NCBI RefSeq assembly: GCF_017876165.1
Contig: NZ_JAGINQ010000001.1
Span: 372,001 to 436,000, forward strand
DNA length: 64,000 bases
Origin: Azospirillum soli
Lineage (GTDB): Bacteria; Pseudomonadota; Alphaproteobacteria; Azospirillales; Azospirillaceae
Direction: 5' to 3'
The notes under the pieces are model-generated. The model worked only from the letters and a program-made list of their open reading frames with translations. It ran no database searches and was not told the origin of the DNA. This document shows positions 44,421 to 51,195 of the stretch, piece by piece. The position numbers were made by a program, and so were the translations under genes. Each line of letters opens with the position of its first letter. Positions within the stretch are counted from its first letter, which is position 1.

Positions 44421-45716
44421 TCACGACCCCTTGCCGCCGCACTTGCCGGTCTTCACGTTGAAGTTCCCGCAGGACATCGGCGCGCGCCAGTCGGCGATCA
44501 GGTCCTTGCTGTCCGGCAGGAAGTCCGACCATTCGTCGCCGACCACGAGACCCGGGGTCTTCGACACGGTCTCGAACTGGCCGTTCTCCTGCACCTCGCC
44601 GATCAGGACCGGCTTGGTGATGTGGTGGTTCGGCATCATCGCGGAGTAGCCGCCGGTCAGGTTCGGCACCGACACGCCGACGATGCTGTCGATCACCGCG
44701 TCGGGGGCCGTCGTGCCGGCCTTCTCGACCGCCTTCACCCACATGTTGAAGCCGATGTAGTGGGCCTCCATCGGGTCGTTGGTGACGCGCTTGTCGTTCT
44801 TGGTGAAGGTCTGCCACTTCTTGATGAAGTCGGCGTTCTCCGCCGTGTCGATCGACTGGAAGTAGTTCCAGGCGGCCAGATGCCCGACCAGCGGCTTGGT
44901 GTCGATACCGGCCAGCTCCTCCTCACCGACCGAGAAGGCGACCACCGGAATGTCCTGGGCCTTGATGCCCTGGTTGCCCAGTTCCTTGTAGAAGGGCACG
45001 TTGGCGTCGCCGTTGATGGTGGAGACGACGGCGGTCTTCTTGCCGGCCGAGCCGAACTTCTTGACGTCGGCGACGATGTTCTGCCAGTCGGAATGGCCAA
45101 ACGGGGTGTAGTTGATCATGATGTCCTCGGACTTCACGCCCTTGGACTTCAGGTAGGTTTCCAGGATCTTGTTGGTGGTGCGCGGGTAGACGTAGTCGGT
45201 GCCGGCCAGCACCCAGCGCTTCACGCCTTCCTTCTCCGCCAGATAATCGACGGCCGGGATCGCCTGCTGGTTCGGGGCGGCGCCGGTGTAGAAGACGTTG
45301 CGCGAGGACTCCTCGCCCTCATACTGCACGGGGTAGAACAGCAGGCCGTTCAGCTCCTCGAACACCGGCAGCACCGACTTGCGGCTAACCGAGGTCCAGC
45401 AGCCGAACACCGCCGCGACCTTGTCCTTGGTCAGCAGCTCGCGCGCCTTTTCGGCGAACAGGGGCCAATTCGAGGCGGGGTCGACGACGACCGGTTCCAG
45501 CTTCTTGCCGAGCACGCCGCCCTTCTTGTTCTGCTCCTCGATCAGCATGAGCATGACGTCCTTCAACGTCGTCTCGCTGATCGCCATGGTGCCGGAGAGC
45601 GAATGCAGGATGCCGACCTTGATGGTGTCCTGCGCCGACGCGGGCGCGGCGAAACCGGCCGCGGCGCACAGGGCGAGACCGGCGGCGGCGGCCAGGGAAC
45701 GACCCGTCTTCAACAT
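44421..45716 (-). CDS. urtA: Urea ABC transporter substrate-binding protein UrtA
   Basis: 431 aa from the ATG at 45716 ([17 protein letters not shown]); the frame is open 25 codons further but lacks a signal sequence there. Signal peptide about 1-28 (ASAQ). The mature protein has the urea-binding type I fold (TIKVGILHSLSGTMAISETT, AVFGCWTSVSRKSVLPVFEE, LFYPVQYEGEESS) and the C-terminal GNFNVKTGKCGGKGS typical of UrtA. It captures urea in the periplasm. First gene of urtABCDE, with a sigma-54-type promoter about 60 nt upstream. Confidence 0.96.
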   Translation of the reverse strand: MLKTGRSLAAAAGLALCAAAGFAAPASAQDTIKVGILHSLSGTMAISETTLKDVMLMLIEEQNKKGGVLGKKLEPVVVDPASNWPLFAEKARELLTKDKVAAVFGCWTSVSRKSVLPVFEELNGLLFYPVQYEGEESSRNVFYTGAAPNQQAIPAVDYLAEKEGVKRWVLAGTDYVYPRTTNKILETYLKSKGVKSEDIMINYTPFGHSDWQNIVADVKKFGSAGKKTAVVSTINGDANVPFYKELGNQGIKAQDIPVVAFSVGEEELAGIDTKPLVGHLAAWNYFQSIDTAENADFIKKWQTFTKNDKRVTNDPMEAHYIGFNMWVKAVEKAGTTAPDAVIDSIVGVSVPNLTGGYSAMMPNHHITKPVLIGEVQENGQFETVSKTPGLVVGDEWSDFLPDSKDLIADWRAPMSCGNFNVKTGKCGGKGS

Positions 45717-45774
45717 TGTGATACCCCCCGTTCTTTGGTCGGGAGCCCGCCACGGGCACCCGCAAGGGGGTCTT

Positions 45775-45790
45775 CGCAAACGCGATGCCA
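45775..45790 (-). promoter_or_regulatory. Sigma-54 (-24/-12) promoter of urtABCDE
   Basis: The minus strand reads TGGCATCGCGTTTGCG. The invariant GG and GC are 10 nt apart, and both TGGCA and TTGC elements match the consensus TGGCAYR-N4-TTGCW. A start near 45765 gives a leader of about 50 nt. This fits nitrogen control of urea uptake through NtrC. I did not find a convincing NtrC site upstream. Confidence 0.65.
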
Positions 45791-45977
45791 CTCCGGATTC
45801 AACGGGGCATTGTCAGCAAATCCGCCACGCTTTCCACCCACCTACCACGGCGGGACGTGTATACGACGCCGCCCGGACTGCATATTCCTTAGGCAGAGCC
45901 GATCATGTGCGCAAACTTTATGCATTGCACATTCCGTCGCCCCCGGCGGCGCACCGCCGAGGGCGGGAAGGCATGGC

Positions 45978-46472
45978 CTACTTCGTGGTCGTCGTGCCTC
46001 CGGTGGTGGTCCCGGACGAGGTGCCCATGGATCCACCCGGCCCGGTTCCGGTGGTGGCCGAATTGCCGGTGCCGCCAGCGCTTCCGGTGCCGCCCATCAT
46101 TCCACCACCCGACATGCCGCCCCCCATCATCCCACCGCCCATCATCCCCCCGCTGCTGGACCCGGAGGCCATGGAGCCGGAGGAGTCGATCATCATCGTC
46201 ACCGTCTCGCCGTTGGCACCCTGGGCCTGCACCAGATAGGCGGAATCGAGGACGCGGACGTTGGTGAAGCCCGCCTGCTCCAGCGACTTGCGCAACTGGT
46301 CTTGGTTCATGGCGTTGCTGCCGTGAAACCGCCCGCCCACCGTGCCGGCGCTGTTCTGGTCCATGGGCGTTGCGGAGGGCGCGGCGGACGGATTGGCCGT
46401 CGTCGATTGCGCCAGCGCACCGACGGGCAAGGCCAGCAGCGCGGCGGTCGCGGTCATCACGAGAACTCGCAT
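45978..46472 (-). CDS. Secreted protein with Met/Gly/Ser-rich low-complexity tail
   Basis: 164 aa preceded by GGGAGGAAG. Signal peptide about 1-21 (ALAQS). A short folded part (about 50-95) reads NQDQLRKSLEQAGFTNVRVLDSAYLVQAQ and VTMMIDSS, resembling small PepSY/BON-like modules. The tail (about 95-164) is Gly/Met/Ser/Thr with repeated GGGMM units. Met-rich periplasmic tails can bind copper(I), but no His/Cys motif supports that here. Function unknown. Confidence 0.75.
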   Translation of the reverse strand: MRVLVMTATAALLALPVGALAQSTTANPSAAPSATPMDQNSAGTVGGRFHGSNAMNQDQLRKSLEQAGFTNVRVLDSAYLVQAQGANGETVTMMIDSSGSMASGSSSGGMMGGGMMGGGMSGGGMMGGTGSAGGTGNSATTGTGPGGSMGTSSGTTTGGTTTTK

Positions 46473-46555
46473 GGCTCTTCCTCCCTAACGCGGGTCCACG
46501 CCATCGGAACCCTATACCGGAAGAACAGTCCGCCGCCCCGTGCGTCACCACTCCC

Positions 46556-46840
46556 CTATTGGCGCACGTCGAACAGCTTGCCGTTGCGGAACACGCAGGT
46601 CCCCTGGATCAGCCGCCCCTCGCCCGAGGTGAGCGACAGCCGCACCCGCACCGTCGTGTCGTTCGGCCGCTCCATCTCCGTGGCCGACACGGTGTAGGCG
46701 TGGCTTTGCCCGCCGCCCGACTGCCGCTCCGCCAATTCATGCGCGCAGGCCTCGACCAGTGCCTTGTCCGGCTCCGTTGCGGTCTGCGCCAAGGCTGGCG
46801 CTGCGAACGACATGACCAGGATAGCCCAGCGTCCGATCAT
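46556..46840 (-). CDS. Small secreted protein of unknown function
   Basis: 94 aa with a strong GGAGGGAGAGG site before the ATG. Signal peptide about 1-19 (ALAQT). The mature 75 residues hold two cysteines (VEACAHEL, QGTCVFRN) likely to form a disulfide, and beta-strand-rich segments (VRVRLSLTSGEGRLIQGTC). No recognised family. It is 83 bp upstream of the Met-rich protein gene on the same strand; a shared transcript is possible. Confidence 0.75.
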   Translation of the reverse strand: MIGRWAILVMSFAAPALAQTATEPDKALVEACAHELAERQSGGGQSHAYTVSATEMERPNDTTVRVRLSLTSGEGRLIQGTCVFRNGKLFDVRQ

Positions 46841-46927
46841 CTCCTCTCCCTCCTTCCATTGCGGGTTTCATTGCGGGCCTGCGCCACGGGCATCCCAGAT
46901 CAGGCTAGCCCAATTGGTCGATAGAGT

Positions 46928-46946
46928 GATTGTTTGACAATCAAAC
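46928..46946 (+). promoter_or_regulatory. Overlapping inverted repeats with a TTGACA box upstream of the redox cluster
   Basis: GATTGT-TTG-ACAATC (46928-46942) overlaps GTTTGA-CAA-TCAAAC (46932-46946). TTGACA (46934-46939) lies inside both and could be the -35 of a plus-strand promoter with CATCAT 17 nt on. An operator overlapping the -35 of the gene cluster starting at 47060 is plausible. Confidence 0.4.
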
Positions 46947-47059
46947 ATACCAGTCGCATCATGAACGTGACGATATAAATCGAGCCGGTCTGTCTTCCGT
47001 CGATTTGCGACCGTCAAGACAAAACCCAAGCAACCGGCCGTTCGGGGAGTGAAACGACC

Positions 47060-47710
47060 ATGCCAGATGTGCGCTCTGGCCGCCCTAGTCTGCGGGCGGC
47101 CAGGATGCCGGGCCTTGCCCTTTTTCTCACCCTTCTGTCCCCTCTTGCCGCGCAGGGCGCCGAGCCGCTGAAGGACTGGCCCTGCCGTGAACCCATGGTT
47201 GCGCCGCTGACCGCCGCCATGGTGTGGCCCGACCGCCATCCGGAAGCACTGGCCGTCCTGCCGCCCGACCGCGCGTGGGAGGCCGATCCCCGGGTCCGCG
47301 ATCTGGTCGAGTTCGCCGCCAATCCGGAAAATTCGCCCGACGTCGGCGGTGCCGCCATCGCCCGCTTCGCCGCCGGGCAGGGTCCCGACCGCCAGGCCGC
47401 TCTGATGCTGACCCTGTCGGGCGTGGTGGACCTGACCAACCGGCTGCGCGCTATCATGGCGGACGGCATCGGCGTGAACGTCACGCGCTCGGAAATCCTG
47501 GCCGAGCAGGTCAACGCCAACACCGCTGCACTGGCTTCGGCGCAGGATTCGGCCACCACCAACCCCGCCGACATCCGGCAGGCGCGTTTCTGGAACCTGC
47601 GGCGGCTCGACAAGGCGGAGGACGACGCCGCGATGATCTGCCGCAAGATCGCCTATTCGGAGCGCAAGCTGCGCGCGCTCGCCCAGGCGGTTTCCCAGGC
47701 ACTGGACTGA
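47060..47710 (+). CDS. Secreted protein of unknown function, first gene of PQQ/copper cluster
   Basis: 216 aa. An N-terminal basic stretch is followed by a signal helix (GLALFLTLLSPLAAQGAE), with an alternative start at residue 16. The mature part is helical with two cysteines (DWPCREP and AAMICRKIAY) and no visible cofactor motif (no CxxCH, no copper triad). It starts a run of three same-strand genes: 55 bp before the PQQ dehydrogenase, then the copper protein. It may be an accessory or maturation factor of that enzyme; this is inference from position. Confidence 0.72.
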   Translation: MPDVRSGRPSLRAARMPGLALFLTLLSPLAAQGAEPLKDWPCREPMVAPLTAAMVWPDRHPEALAVLPPDRAWEADPRVRDLVEFAANPENSPDVGGAAIARFAAGQGPDRQAALMLTLSGVVDLTNRLRAIMADGIGVNVTRSEILAEQVNANTAALASAQDSATTNPADIRQARFWNLRRLDKAEDDAAMICRKIAYSERKLRALAQAVSQALD

Positions 47711-47765
47711 TCCCGACGAGGTTCTCAAGACCCGATAGGCTCAAGAAACGAGAGGGAGGCGTTCC

Positions 47766-49469
47766 ATGCGTGCAAGATTGACGTCGGTCAGAGTGATGTC
47801 GGGCGCCGTTCTGCTGTTCGGCGCCGCGTTCGGCACACACGCATCGGCCGCGACCTGGGACGAGCTGGTCGCCGCGGGCGGGCAGAGCAAGAACTGGCTG
47901 AACTACGGCGGCGACCTCGGCCAGATGCGCTTCTGGCCCAGCAAGGCGATCACGCCCGACAACGTCAAGAACCTGAAGGTGAAGTACATCTTCCAGACCA
48001 GCGTGGTCGGCTCGTTCCAGACGACGCCCATCGTCGAAAACGGGGTCATGTACATCACCACCCCCTACAACCACGTCTTCGCCCTCGATGCGGCGACGGG
48101 GAAGGAGCTTTGGCACTTCCAGCACAAGCTGGCGACCAACTACCTGTGCTGCGGCCCCAACAACCGGGGCGTCGCCATCCTCGGCGACATGCTCTACATG
48201 GGCACGCTGGACGCCCACCTGATCGCCCTGAACAAGAAGACCGGCGAGAAGGAATGGGACGTCGAGGTGGCCGACAGCGAGATGGGCTATTCCGAAACCC
48301 ACGCGCCGGTCATCTACAAGGACAAGGTCATCATCGGCATTTCCGGCGCCGAATACGGCATCCGGGGCTTCATCAGCGCCTATGACGCCAAGGACGGCAA
48401 GCTGGCCTGGCGCTGGCACACCATCCCCACCCCGGACGAGGCCGGCCCGGACGGCATCAAGGGCTGGGAAGGCGCCTTCGTGGAGAAGGCCGACGGGCAG
48501 AACACGCTGAACCGCGACATCGCGGGCGAGAAGGCGGCCATCGCGTCCGGCAAATACGCCGACGCGTGGCGGCGCGGCGGCGGGTCGAACTGGATGACCA
48601 ACTCCATCGACGTGCAGCGCGGCATGGTCTTCGCGACGACCGGCAATCCGTCGCCCGACCTCGACGGCTCCGGCCGGCCGGGCGACAACCGCTGGTCGGA
48701 CAGCCTCGTGGCGCTGGACGCCGACACCGGCAAGGTGAAGTGGGCCTATCAGTACCTGCCGCACGACGTGTGGGACCTGGACTCCGCCTCGCCGCCGGTG
48801 CTGGCCGAGGTGCGGGACGAGTCCGGCAACATGGTCCCGGCGGTGCTGCACGGCGGCAAGACCGGCTGGGTCTACGCCAACCACCGCGAGACCGGAAAGC
48901 TGATCCGCCGGTCCGAGCCGATGATCCCGCACGAGAACCTGTTCGCGTTGCCGACCCCCGGCCAGGGCACCCGCATGCTGCCCGGCGCCAACGGCGGCGT
49001 GGAGTGGAGCCCCTGCGCCTGGAGCCCCGACACGCGCCTGTTCTACTGCGTCAACCTGCACCAGCCCATGCACTACATCGTGAAGAACGAGCCGTGGGAA
49101 AAGGGCAAGCTGTGGCTGGGCGGCGCCTTCGTCGCCATCCCCGGCGAGAAGCAGTGGGGCAACGTCGCGGCGGTCAGCCCCGACACCGGCAAGATGCTGT
49201 GGGAGGCCCGCACCGAACAGCCGATGATCGGCGGCACCATGACGACAGCCGGCGGCGTGGTCTTCGCGGGCGAGGCCAACGGCGCCTTCAACGCCTATGA
49301 CGCCAAGACCGGCGCGAAGGTCTGGACCTTCCAGGCCGGCGCCGGCGTGAACGCCGCCCCCATGGCCTTCGAAATCGACGGCAAGCCGCACGTGGCGGTC
49401 GCGGCCGGCGGCAATTTCCAGATCAACGCTAAGTATGGCGACGCGCTGGTCGTGTTCGCGCTCGACTGA
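47766..49469 (+). CDS. PQQ-dependent alcohol dehydrogenase with lanthanide-type active site
   Basis: 567 aa, ATG preceded by GAGAGGGAGG, signal peptide about 1-28. The eight-bladed quinoprotein propeller has repeated tryptophan-docking motifs. The vicinal disulfide pair is Cys128-Cys129 (YLCCGPNNRG). Metal ligands by alignment memory are Glu196 (GAEYGIRG), Asn294 (TTGNPSP) and catalytic Asp337 (HDVWD). Asp339, two residues later, matches the extra Asp of XoxF/ExaF/PedH-type lanthanide enzymes, where calcium enzymes have Ala or Ser. There is no fused cytochrome c domain. It oxidises alcohols in the periplasm; the exact substrate is unknown. Confidence 0.9.
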   Translation: MRARLTSVRVMSGAVLLFGAAFGTHASAATWDELVAAGGQSKNWLNYGGDLGQMRFWPSKAITPDNVKNLKVKYIFQTSVVGSFQTTPIVENGVMYITTPYNHVFALDAATGKELWHFQHKLATNYLCCGPNNRGVAILGDMLYMGTLDAHLIALNKKTGEKEWDVEVADSEMGYSETHAPVIYKDKVIIGISGAEYGIRGFISAYDAKDGKLAWRWHTIPTPDEAGPDGIKGWEGAFVEKADGQNTLNRDIAGEKAAIASGKYADAWRRGGGSNWMTNSIDVQRGMVFATTGNPSPDLDGSGRPGDNRWSDSLVALDADTGKVKWAYQYLPHDVWDLDSASPPVLAEVRDESGNMVPAVLHGGKTGWVYANHRETGKLIRRSEPMIPHENLFALPTPGQGTRMLPGANGGVEWSPCAWSPDTRLFYCVNLHQPMHYIVKNEPWEKGKLWLGGAFVAIPGEKQWGNVAAVSPDTGKMLWEARTEQPMIGGTMTTAGGVVFAGEANGAFNAYDAKTGAKVWTFQAGAGVNAAPMAFEIDGKPHVAVAAGGNFQINAKYGDALVVFALD

Positions 49470-49487
49470 TCACTCCCGTCCCTTGGC

Positions 49488-49526
49488 AAAGGGCGCCGTT
49501 CCCCCAACCCGGCGCCCTTTCTTTTT
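49488..49526 (+). terminator. Intrinsic terminator between the dehydrogenase and copper-protein genes
   Basis: AAAGGGCGCCG (49488-49498) and CGGCGCCCTTT (49510-49520) form an 11-bp stem followed by CTTTTT. It ends only 13 nt before the copper-protein ATG (49539), and the GGAG ribosome-binding site directly follows the U tract. The downstream gene should therefore be made at a lower level by read-through, or the hairpin is regulated. Confidence 0.8.
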
Positions 49527-49538
49527 GGAGAATTCCCC

Positions 49539-50108
49539 ATGGTTCGCTGGCCCAGGGTTCGACGGAGCGCGGGTGCGCTGGCCTTCATCGGCACCGTGAC
49601 GGCGGTGTTGTCCGGCGTGGTCGCCGACGAGAAGCTGCTTCCCACCTGGATGACCGTGAACGCCGACCGCAAGCAGGTGCGCATGGACGTGGTCGCCGGC
49701 TGGAATCCCAACAACGGGGCGCTGAACTTCAACGGCTATTACAAGGGCAACATGACGGTGGTGATGCCGGTCGGCTGGACCGTCGCCATGAAGTTCACCA
49801 ACAACGACGGCATGCTGCCGCACAGCCTGCTGGTGACCAAGGCCTACGACCCGAAGGAGATGCCCGACGTGGCCGGCGTGCAGCAGGTCGCCATCTCCCG
49901 TGCCTACACCGTCAATCCGGAACAGGGCCTGCCGCCCAACGGCAGCGACACCATCGACTTCAAGACCAGCACGCCCGGCGAGTTCTATTTCCTCTGCGGC
50001 GTCGCCGCCCACGGCACCGGCGGCATGTGGACCAAGTTCCGCGTCGATGAGCAAGCCACCGAGCCCACCATGATCATCGCCAGCGGCGCCGAGGAAGGGC
50101 GCAAGTAG
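49539..50108 (+). CDS. Periplasmic type-1 blue copper protein (sulfocyanin-like)
   Basis: 189 aa with a hydrophobic N-terminal export segment (about 9-28). The cupredoxin copper site is complete: His95 (MLPHSLLV), Cys153 (FYFLCGV), His158 (AAHGTG) and Met163 (GGMWTKF), i.e. C-x4-H-x4-M. The fold and long C-terminal loop recall sulfocyanins (SoxE family) rather than azurin. Directly after the PQQ dehydrogenase and lacking a partner cytochrome nearby, it is a natural candidate electron acceptor for it. Confidence 0.85.
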   Translation: MVRWPRVRRSAGALAFIGTVTAVLSGVVADEKLLPTWMTVNADRKQVRMDVVAGWNPNNGALNFNGYYKGNMTVVMPVGWTVAMKFTNNDGMLPHSLLVTKAYDPKEMPDVAGVQQVAISRAYTVNPEQGLPPNGSDTIDFKTSTPGEFYFLCGVAAHGTGGMWTKFRVDEQATEPTMIIASGAEEGRK

Positions 50109-50120
50109 CGTCCTTCATCT

Positions 50121-50158
50121 GATCACCGGCATCAGATCATCGGCATCAAATCACCGGC
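50121..50158. repeat. Short tandem 14-mer overlapping the GIY-YIG gene end
   Basis: GATCACCGGCATCA (50121-50134) is repeated as GATCATCGGCATCA (50135-50148), and a partial third copy AATCACCGGCG follows. The last copy runs into the stop codon of the minus-strand gene at 50146. It lies between the convergent copper-protein and GIY-YIG genes. Confidence 0.75.
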
Positions 50159-50481
50159 GCGTTCAGCCGTTCGCCCCAATGGCTAGCGCGCTTGCGCATC
50201 TCCGCGGTCCGGGCGTAGGCGAGCGTTTCCTCGTCGAACCGTTCCACCACCTCCAGCGTGAAGCTGTCGGCGCCGTGCGCGTTCCAAGCGGCCTGAAGGT
50301 CACGGTAAGGGCATCCGTTCATTCGCAGCTGGAACCACAGGCGGTTCTGGATGGTGCTCAGGTCGGGCGCGGCACCCACCCAGCACGCCCCCGTTGCCGC
50401 GCAACGCACGGCGTAGACGCCGGCCTCCACCTTGCGCTCCTTGTAAGCCGTAACGGTGGCCTTCCTGTTCTGGTCGGTCAT
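50146..50481 (-). CDS. GIY-YIG-fold protein
   Basis: 111 aa. The GIY-YIG core is visible as GVYAVRCAATGACWVG (residues about 22-37), then STIQNRLWFQLRMNG carrying the conserved Arg. The later catalytic Glu could lie in TAEMRKRA or WNAHGADSFTLEVVERF. Small stand-alone proteins of this family may be nucleases or have lost activity. It is transcribed divergently from a DUF2239 gene off a shared palindrome. Confidence 0.8.
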   Translation of the reverse strand: MTDQNRKATVTAYKERKVEAGVYAVRCAATGACWVGAAPDLSTIQNRLWFQLRMNGCPYRDLQAAWNAHGADSFTLEVVERFDEETLAYARTAEMRKRASHWGERLNAPVI

Positions 50482-50514
50482 GGCCTCTGTCCCTCTGTCG
50501 CCGTCTCATCAAGA

Positions 50515-50561
50515 ATTATACCCGGATGATATTGCCCGCAAGGGTTTTATCCGGGTATAAT
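50515..50561. promoter_or_regulatory. Symmetric divergent promoter/operator for the GIY-YIG and DUF2239 genes
   Basis: Two 13-bp arms, ATTATACCCGGAT (50515-50527) and ATCCGGGTATAAT (50549-50561), are exact reverse complements 21 bp apart. Each contains a perfect TATAAT -10 box pointing outward. A plus-strand -35 TTGCCC (50532-50537) lies 18 bp from its -10; the minus-strand partner is TTGCGG (50541-50536). Leaders of about 20-27 nt lead to both starts. One regulator could bind both arms and control both genes. Confidence 0.75.
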
Positions 50562-50589
50562 TTCCCCGAACGACCAAGGGGGCCTTACC

Positions 50590-51195
50590 GTGACCGAAAC
50601 ACCGTCCTGCACCGCCTTCTTCAATGACCGGCTGCTGGCAACCGGCGCGCCCTGGGACGTGGCGCTCGCCATCAAGCAAGCGACATTGGGGGACGCCTCC
50701 ACCGTCCTCGTCTTCGACGACCGGACCGGCCGCCAGATCGACTTCGACCTGCGGGGAAGCGATGACGAGATCGCCGAGCGTTTGCGTGGCCCGGACAGCG
50801 CACCGGCTGCCGGCCGTTCGCGCGGCCGTCCAAAGCTGGGCGTCATCGCCCGCGAGGTGACCCTGCTCCCTCGCCATTGGGACTGGCTCGCGCAGCAACC
50901 GGAAGGCGCCTCGGCCGCGATCCGCCGCCTGATCGACGCGGCCCGCGCCAAAAGCGCCGAGGCCGATCAGGCGCGTCAGGCCCGCTCCGCCGCCGACCGT
51001 TTCATGATGGCGATGCTGGGCAACCAGCCGGGATGGGAGGACGCCTCGCGCGCGCTCTACGCCGGTGACGCCGCCCGCTTCCACGCTCTCACCGAGCCGT
51101 GGCCCACCGACCTCCGCGACTACGCCCGGCGGCTGGCGGAGGCAGCCTTTACGGCGCAGGCTCACTCCCCCAGCAGCGTCGCACCGCGCCAGTAG
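50590..51195 (+). CDS. DUF2239-family protein
   Basis: 201 aa from a GTG at 50590 preceded by AAGGGGG. The N-terminal beta-rich part (CTAFFNDRLLATGAPWDVALAIK, VLVFDDRTGRQIDFDLRG) is followed by GRPKLGVIAREVTLLPRHWDWL and a helical C-terminus (PEGASAAIRRLIDAAR), the family pattern. The GRP-KLGV ... RHW part resembles small DNA-binding or antitoxin-like modules, so it may be the regulator of the divergent pair. Its 3' end overlaps the caspase-like gene at 51162 by 34 bp, tail to tail. Confidence 0.82.
   Translation: MTETPSCTAFFNDRLLATGAPWDVALAIKQATLGDASTVLVFDDRTGRQIDFDLRGSDDEIAERLRGPDSAPAAGRSRGRPKLGVIAREVTLLPRHWDWLAQQPEGASAAIRRLIDAARAKSAEADQARQARSAADRFMMAMLGNQPGWEDASRALYAGDAARFHALTEPWPTDLRDYARRLAEAAFTAQAHSPSSVAPRQ

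Noticed and set aside
45880..45935. Possible NtrC enhancer (TGTGCGCAAA...TTGCACA) upstream of urtA
   Set aside because: The half-sites are too far apart for the usual TGCACY-N5-GGTGCA spacing, so I do not call it an NtrC site.
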